From Streptomyces genisteinicus (GTDB lineage Bacteria; Actinomycetota; Actinomycetes; Streptomycetales; Streptomycetaceae): DNA of 64,000 bases. Position numbers and translations under genes: made by a program. A model generated the notes under the pieces. It did not search any database. It saw nothing but the letters and a program-made list of their open reading frames with translations, and was not told the DNA's origin. The stretch is from contig NZ_CP060825.1 of the NCBI RefSeq assembly GCF_014489615.1, positions 5,688,001-5,752,000 on the forward strand, written 5' to 3'. Shown here in pieces: positions 58,778 through 64,000 of the stretch; position 1 is the first letter of the stretch, and every line of letters begins with the position of its first letter.

Positions 58778-59200
58778 TGCTCAGTCACCTGTAGTCGACG
58801 GGCCGGGTCATGGGCCGCTGCCGCGTCACCCGGGCAACCTCGTACGTGACCTGACGTAGCGTCACGCAGGGTCACCCCGCAGCCGCGCGATGCCCTCTCG
58901 TTCCTCCGTACGGCCTGCCCCTCGCCGCACACCGGTCCGGCCCTCCGGGACCGCCCCCGCGGCCTGCCGCTGCCGTGGCCTCCCGGCGTCCCGGCACCCG
59001 GCTGCCGGCTCCCGGCGCTTCGGCCTGAAGGCCCCTTGTCCCTCCGCCCTCCGGGCGCGGGACGAGGGGCGTTTCGCGGTCCCGCCGCCGCCCGTCCCGC
59101 GTCCGCGGCCGGAATTCGCCGGACCGGCACTCCTGGAGATGTATCTGCGGACGCCCGCCGCGGATCGTGCAGGCAAAGGGGTAGAAAGGGCTGGAGCTCT
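58778..59200. other. Intergenic region upstream of the KSQ PKS gene
   Basis: No gene is supported here. The frame 58890-59321 is Arg/Pro-rich and runs into the PKS gene in a different frame. The first 110 bp is less biased and holds several GTCAC/GTGAC half-sites, so it is a likely promoter and operator region for the loading-module gene. The rest is GC-rich with minor inverted repeats. Confidence 0.5.
58846..58878. promoter_or_regulatory. Nested inverted repeats upstream of the KSQ PKS gene (possible operator)
   Basis: GTGAC (58846-58850) and GTCAC (58861-58865) are inverted about a perfect inner palindrome TGACG-TAG-CGTCA (58852-58864). A third palindromic site, GGGT-C-ACCC, follows at 58869-58877, and another GTCAC lies about 20 bp before. 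Repeated, spaced half-sites of this kind suggest a dimeric regulator site. No regulator gene is present in the window to match it to. Confidence 0.35.
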
Positions 59201-62200
59201 ATGGGCGGGAACGAGTACGGGCGGGGGCTCACCGGGCTGGACCGGGGTGCCGTCGCCGTCGTCGGAATGTCGTGCAGGGTGCCGGGCGCCGAGGACGTGG
59301 GGGCGTTCTGGCGGATGCTGACGGAGGGCCGGCACGCCATCACCGCCGCGCCGCCCGGACGCTGGCCCACGGACATCGAGGAACTGGCGCGTCATCCGCA
59401 CGCCGGGTTCGTCGACGGGGTCGCCGACTTCGACGCGGAGTTCTTCGGCATCTCGCCGCGCGAGGCCCAGGTGATGGACCCGCGCCAGCGGATGGTGCTC
59501 GAACTGAGCTGGGTGGCGCTGGAGGACGCCTGCCTGCCGCCGGAGAGCCTGCGTTCCAGCGCCACCGCCGTCTTCCTCGGCGCCACCGGGGACGACTACG
59601 CCTCCCTCGTGCACCGGCAGGGTGCCGACGCGCTCTCGCACCACGCCGTCGCCGGCCTCAGCCGCGGTCTGATCGCCAACCGGGTCTCGCACCAGCTCGG
59701 CCTGCACGGACCGAGCCTCACGGTCGACACCGCGCAGTCCTCCTCCCTCGTCGCCGTCCACATGGCCTGCGAGAGCCTGCGCTCCGGTGCCGCGCGCCTG
59801 GCCCTCGCCGGCGGCGTGCACCTCAACCTGGCGCCCGAGTCCACGATCGCCTTCGCCCGCGCCGGGGCGCTCTCGCCCGACTGCCGCAGCCACACCTTCG
59901 ACGCCCGCGCCAACGGCTTCGTCCGCGGCGAGGGCGCGGGCGTGGTCGTCCTCAAGCGGCTGGCCGACGCGGTCGCCGACGGCGACGACGTCCACTGCGT
60001 GCTCCTCGGCGGGGCCGTCAACCACGACGGTCCCGGCGCGCTGACCGTGCCCAGCGCCGAGGCGCAGACGGCGCTGCTCCGCGCGGCGTGCCGCGACGCG
60101 GGCGTCGACCCCGCCGAGGTCCGGTACGTCGAACTGCACGGCACCGGCACCCGGGCGGGCGACCCCGTCGAGGCGAGCGCCCTGGCCGCCGTCCACGGCG
60201 AGCACCGCGAAGCCGGACGGCCGCTGCTGGTCGGCTCGGTGAAGACCAACATCGGCCACCTCGACGCGGCCGCCGGGGTCCTGGGCCTCATCAAGGCCGC
60301 TCTGGCGGTGCGGCACGGAGTGCTGCCCGCCAGCCTCAACCACACGACGCCGAACCCGGACATCCCGCTGGAGCGGTGGAAGCTGCGCGTCACCACCGAG
60401 GCCGGACCGTGGCCCGAGGGGCCGAGGCTGGCGGGTGTCAGCTCGTTCGGCATCGGCGGCGCCAACTGCCACCTCGTCGTCGCCGCCCCCGGCGACCGGT
60501 CCCCGGCGTCCGCCGGGGCAGCCCCCCTCGTCGCGCCCGCCGCGCGGCCCGCCCCGGGGGACGCCGTCCCCCGGGAGCAGGCCGCCACCGGGGCGCCGGG
60601 CCCGGCGCCGGGCACACCCGCCGGAGCAGGGGACCCGCGGGAGCAGCCCCCCGCCCCGGCTCCCGCTCCCGCCCCCGCCTCCGCCGGGGACCTGCCGGGC
60701 CTCGTCCCCGTGCCCCTCTCCGCACGCGGCCCGCGGGCCCTGCGCGCCCAGGCCCGGCAGCTCCGCGCCCGCGTCCTCGACGACGAGGCGCTGCGCCCCG
60801 TGGACGTCGGCCACTCCGCGGCGACCACCCGGTCGCACCTGAGGAACCGCGGTGTGGTCCTCGCCGCCGACCGGCACGAACTGCTCGACGGTCTCGCCGC
60901 CCTGGCCGACGGCACACCCTCGGCGCGCGTCGTCACCGGCACCGCGGCCGGGGGCGGCCGCGTGGCCTGGGTGTTCTCCGGCCAGGGCGCGCACTGGGTC
61001 GGCATGGCACGGGGCCTGTGGGAGACGAACGACGTGTTCGCCGCCCGCATGGACGAGTGCGAGCACCTGCTCCGCGAGCACGGCGGCTACGCGCTGCGCG
61101 AGGTGCTCGGCGACGAGGACGCCCTGCTGCGCATGGACGTCGTGCAGCCCGCCCTGTTCGCGGTCATGGTCTCGCTGGCCGAGGTCTGGCGGGCGGCGGG
61201 CGTGGAACCGGACGCCGTCATCGGCCACTCGCAGGGCGAGATCGCGGCCGCGACGGCGGCGGGCATCCTCTCCCTCGCCGACGGCGTGCGGCTGATCGTC
61301 GCCCGCGCCCGCGTCATCACCGAGAAGCTGTCGGGCCGCGGCCTGATGGCCGTCCTCGACCTCCCGGCCGACCGGATCGACCGGCCGGGTGTCGCCGTCG
61401 CCGCCGTCAACTCGCCCGGCACCGTGGTGATATCCGGCGACCCCGACGGTGTCCGCGCCGCGGTCGAGGAGTGCCGCGCGAGGGACGTCCGCGCCCGGAT
61501 CGTCCCCGTCGACTACGCCTCCCACTGCGAACACGTCGAGTCGGTCCGCGACGAGGTGCTGGCGGGTGTCGCGGGCGCCGCGACCCGTGACAGCGGTGTG
61601 GCGTTCTACTCCACCGTGGTCGCCGGACGGATCGACGCCCATGACCTCGACGCCGAGTACTGGTACCGCAACCTGCGCGAGCCGGTGCGGTTCGCCGACA
61701 CCGTCGAGGCGCTGACCGCCGACGGGTACGGCGTGTTCGTCGAGGTCAGCCCGCACCCGGTGCTGACCGTGCACATCGCCGCCACGGCCGGGTCGGCGAT
61801 CGTGCAGCCCACCCTGCGCCGGGACGAGGACGAGCCCCGGCGGCTGCTGCTGTCGATGGCCGAACTCCACTGCCGGGGCGTCGCCGTGGACTTCGGCGGA
61901 CACTTCCCGGGCGGCCGGCGCGTGCCGCTGCCCGCCTACGCCTTCCAGCGCGAGACCCACTGGATCGGCGTGTCCCCGGCCGTCGCCGACCGGCTCCCCG
62001 CCCCGGCCGTCGCCGTCCCGGCCACCGGATCGCGGGAGTCCGGCGCCGCCGCGGGCACGACCGAACGCGAGCTGTGGAAGCTGGTCCGCGGCGAGGCGGC
62101 GGTGGTGCTCGGGCACGCCGACGCCGAACGCATCGCCGGCGACAGCACCTTCAAGGACCTGGGATTCGACTCGGTGAGCGTGGTCCAGCTCCGCGACCGG

Positions 62201-64000
62201 ATCAACGCCGCGACCGGCCTCGAACTGCCGGCCTCCCTCGCGTACGACCACCCCACCCCCGCCGCCGTGGTCCGGCACCTGGGCGAGCGCCTGCTCGGCC
62301 CCGCCGGTGCCCCGGCCGGACGGACACCGGACACCCTCGCCCCGGCGGGCGACGAGCCGATCGCGATCGTGGGCATGAGCTGCCGGCTGCCCGGCGGCGT
62401 GACCACACCCGAGGAGCTCTGGCGGCTCGTCGCGGACGGCGTCGACGCGATCACCGGCTTCCCCGGGGACCGGGGCTGGCCGGCCGCCGCGGACGCGGAC
62501 TTCCTCCCCGCGGGCGGATTCCTCGACGGCGCGGCGGAGTTCGACGCGGGCTTCTTCCGCATCAGCCCGCGCGAGGCCCTCGCCATGGACCCGCAGCAGC
62601 GGCTCGCGCTGGAGGCCGTCTGGGAGGCGCTGGAGAACGCGGGCCAGGACCCGGCCGGGCTCCGCACCACCCCCACCGCCGTGTTCATGGGCGCCATGGC
62701 CCAGGACTACCTGCCGCGTCTCCAGGACGTCCCGGCCGACCTCGCGGGGCACGCGCTGACCGGCGGCTCCACCAGCGTGGTCTCCGGACGCATCGCCTAC
62801 ACCCTCGGCCTGGAAGGGCCCGCGGTGACCGTCGACACCGCCTGCTCCTCCTCACTGGTCGCCGTCCACCTGGCCGCCCAGTCGCTGCGGTCGGGGGACA
62901 GCTCCCTCGCGCTGGCGGGCGGCGTCACCGTGATGTCCACCCCGGGCATGTTCACCGAGTTCGCCCGGCAGGGGGGCCTCGCGGCCGACGGCCGCTGCAA
63001 GGCGTTCTCCGACGCGGCCGACGGCACCGGCTGGTCCGAGGGCGTCGGCGTGCTCGTACTGGAGCGGCTGTCCGACGCGCGCCGGGCCGGCCGCCGCGTC
63101 CTCGCCGTGCTGCGCGGCAGCGCGATCAACCAGGACGGCGGCAGCAACGGCCTGACGGCGCCCAACGGGCCCTCCCAGGAACGGGTGATCCGCCAGGCCC
63201 TCGACTCGGCCGGCCTGGCCCCGGAAGCGGTGGACGCGGTCGAGGCCCACGGCACCGGCACCGGTCTCGGCGACCCGATCGAGGCGCAGGCGCTGCTGTC
63301 GGTCTACGGACAGGGCCGCGAGGAACCGCTGTGGCTGGGCTCGCTCAAGTCCAACATCGGCCACACGCAGGCCGCCGCGGGCGTTGCCGGCGTGATCAAA
63401 ATGATCATGGCGATGCGCGAGAACGCGCTCCCGAGGACCCTCCACGCGGAGCTCCCCTCGCGACGCGTCGACTGGTCATCGGGCGCTGTGCGGCTGCTCG
63501 ACGAGCCGCGCGACTGGCCGTCCCGCCCGGACCGGCCCCGCCGCGCGGGCGTCTCCTCCTTCGGCATCAGCGGCACCAACGCCCATGTGATCATCGAACA
63601 GGGAGACACCCCCGCGCCGCCCCCGGCCGCCCCGGCCCCGCTCCGGGGCCCCCTGGTGTGGCCGGTCTCGGCGCACAGCGCCCGGGCGCTGTCCGCCCAG
63701 GCCCGCAAACTGGCGGCCGCCCTGACGGCTCCCGGGGAGGCGTCCGCGCCTGCCGCGGCGCCCGCGCCCGGTGCGCCCGTCCCCGCGGCGGCCGGTTCAT
63801 CCGTGGCCGCCGCCCGGGGAGCCGTGCCCGGCGCGGTGACCGCCGCCGCGGCACCCGGGCCGGTGGCTGTGCCCGGCGCCGGGGCGTCGACTGCCGTGGC
63901 CGCCGTCGGGCTCCCGGCACCCGCTTCCGCTGGGGGATCGTTCACGACCGCCGTGGCCGTCGCCCCTGGTGCCGCCGCGCCCGACGCGCTGCCCGCGCCC
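59201..64000 (+). CDS. Type I PKS with KSQ-AT-ACP loading module and first extension module (partial, runs off the window)
   Basis: Starts the polyketide chain. In the first KS the nucleophile Cys is replaced by Gln (Q179 in VDTAQSSSL), the signature of KSQ domains, which decarboxylate an ACP-bound extender to make the starter. The loading AT has GHSQG with S677 and YASH at 772-775 (methylmalonyl-type), so a propionyl starter is predicted. The loading ACP Ser is S991 (GFDSV). A normal KS follows from about 1052 with C1215 (VDTACSSSL). The frame then enters an Ala/Pro/Gly-rich stretch from about 1503 to the window end, before any AT active site. The ATG at 59201 follows GAAAGGG and GGAG sites. 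No N-terminal docking helix is present, as expected for a first protein. The gene is open for all 1600 visible codons. Confidence 0.93.
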   Translation, partial: MGGNEYGRGLTGLDRGAVAVVGMSCRVPGAEDVGAFWRMLTEGRHAITAAPPGRWPTDIEELARHPHAGFVDGVADFDAEFFGISPREAQVMDPRQRMVLELSWVALEDACLPPESLRSSATAVFLGATGDDYASLVHRQGADALSHHAVAGLSRGLIANRVSHQLGLHGPSLTVDTAQSSSLVAVHMACESLRSGAARLALAGGVHLNLAPESTIAFARAGALSPDCRSHTFDARANGFVRGEGAGVVVLKRLADAVADGDDVHCVLLGGAVNHDGPGALTVPSAEAQTALLRAACRDAGVDPAEVRYVELHGTGTRAGDPVEASALAAVHGEHREAGRPLLVGSVKTNIGHLDAAAGVLGLIKAALAVRHGVLPASLNHTTPNPDIPLERWKLRVTTEAGPWPEGPRLAGVSSFGIGGANCHLVVAAPGDRSPASAGAAPLVAPAARPAPGDAVPREQAATGAPGPAPGTPAGAGDPREQPPAPAPAPAPASAGDLPGLVPVPLSARGPRALRAQARQLRARVLDDEALRPVDVGHSAATTRSHLRNRGVVLAADRHELLDGLAALADGTPSARVVTGTAAGGGRVAWVFSGQGAHWVGMARGLWETNDVFAARMDECEHLLREHGGYALREVLGDEDALLRMDVVQPALFAVMVSLAEVWRAAGVEPDAVIGHSQGEIAAATAAGILSLADGVRLIVARARVITEKLSGRGLMAVLDLPADRIDRPGVAVAAVNSPGTVVISGDPDGVRAAVEECRARDVRARIVPVDYASHCEHVESVRDEVLAGVAGAATRDSGVAFYSTVVAGRIDAHDLDAEYWYRNLREPVRFADTVEALTADGYGVFVEVSPHPVLTVHIAATAGSAIVQPTLRRDEDEPRRLLLSMAELHCRGVAVDFGGHFPGGRRVPLPAYAFQRETHWIGVSPAVADRLPAPAVAVPATGSRESGAAAGTTERELWKLVRGEAAVVLGHADAERIAGDSTFKDLGFDSVSVVQLRDRINAATGLELPASLAYDHPTPAAVVRHLGERLLGPAGAPAGRTPDTLAPAGDEPIAIVGMSCRLPGGVTTPEELWRLVADGVDAITGFPGDRGWPAAADADFLPAGGFLDGAAEFDAGFFRISPREALAMDPQQRLALEAVWEALENAGQDPAGLRTTPTAVFMGAMAQDYLPRLQDVPADLAGHALTGGSTSVVSGRIAYTLGLEGPAVTVDTACSSSLVAVHLAAQSLRSGDSSLALAGGVTVMSTPGMFTEFARQGGLAADGRCKAFSDAADGTGWSEGVGVLVLERLSDARRAGRRVLAVLRGSAINQDGGSNGLTAPNGPSQERVIRQALDSAGLAPEAVDAVEAHGTGTGLGDPIEAQALLSVYGQGREEPLWLGSLKSNIGHTQAAAGVAGVIKMIMAMRENALPRTLHAELPSRRVDWSSGAVRLLDEPRDWPSRPDRPRRAGVSSFGISGTNAHVIIEQGDTPAPPPAAPAPLRGPLVWPVSAHSARALSAQARKLAAALTAPGEASAPAAAPAPGAPVPAAAGSSVAAARGAVPGAVTAAAAPGPVAVPGAGASTAVAAVGLPAPASAGGSFTTAVAVAPGAAAPDALPAP
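63711..64000 (+). repeat. Low-complexity Ala/Pro/Gly/Val coding tract in the KS-AT linker
   Basis: After the pre-AT sequence WPVSAHSARALSAQARKLAA, where other ATs in this cluster continue with a defined helical linker and the A-T-T-R-A motif, this protein has at least 90 residues made mostly of Ala, Pro, Gly, Val and Ser. The frame has no stop. The end of the tract lies beyond the window. Confidence 0.7.

Noticed and set aside
58890..59321. Plus-strand open frame before and into the KSQ gene
   Set aside because: Pro/Arg-rich composition, and it overlaps the start of the KSQ gene in another frame, where the KS motifs are unambiguous.
59735..59737. Gln in the first KS of the last gene as a damaging mutation
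   Set aside because: Gln at the nucleophile in a DTAQSSS context, followed by AT-ACP at the protein N-terminus, is the known KSQ loading arrangement and not a random loss.

Overview
This window is a large modular type I polyketide synthase (PKS) gene cluster from a very GC-rich actinomycete. The GTG/ATG starts, strong third-position G/C bias, 4-bp ATGA gene overlaps and long GC-rich terminator hairpins all fit a Streptomyces-like organism. I do not recognise the cluster as a named pathway, so no gene symbols are given.

Layout. The left edge (1-130, minus strand) is the N-terminus of a sigma-70-family/ECF sigma factor, probably outside the cluster. After about 700 bp without a convincing gene come a DHA2-type MFS exporter (857-2380) and a type II thioesterase (2618-3382), each followed by a strong perfect hairpin. 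An apparent single operon of about 54 kb follows (3671-58004): five PKS genes, a second DHA2 exporter and a cytochrome P450. A DUF2867-type small gene (58193-58777) stands alone between hairpins and a 423-bp gap. The right edge (59201 to the end, partial) is a PKS gene that opens with a KSQ-AT-ACP loading module and runs into a first extension module.

Assembly line read from active-site motifs. KSQ gene: loading module with a methylmalonyl-type AT (predicted propionyl starter), then KS and further modules off the window. PKS1: KS-AT(mm)-DH-ER-KR-ACP. PKS2: two KS-AT(m)-DH-KR-ACP modules. PKS3: three KS-AT-DH-KR-ACP modules (m, m, mm). PKS4: KS-AT(m)-DH-ER-KR-ACP. PKS5: KS-AT(mm)-DH0-KR0-ACP, then KS-AT(FASH)-DH0-KR0-ACP-TE (m = malonyl, mm = methylmalonyl, 0 = predicted inactive). 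The docking helices suggest KSQ protein > PKS1 > PKS2 > PKS3 > PKS4 > PKS5, so the starter gene lies downstream of the terminator gene on the map.

Product inference. Five consecutive DH-KR modules imply a conjugated pentaene whose last double bond carries a methyl branch. A saturated two-carbon unit (PKS4) and then two unreduced keto units would give a 3,5-diketo acyl terminus, which could close to a 4-hydroxy-2-pyrone or be elaborated to a pyrone or furanone. The P450 probably tailors it, the type II TE edits the line, and the two exporters probably confer efflux or self-resistance. The PKS genes carry long, nearly identical internal blocks, including an exact 230-bp identity between PKS2 and PKS4, which points to recent gene conversion between modules.
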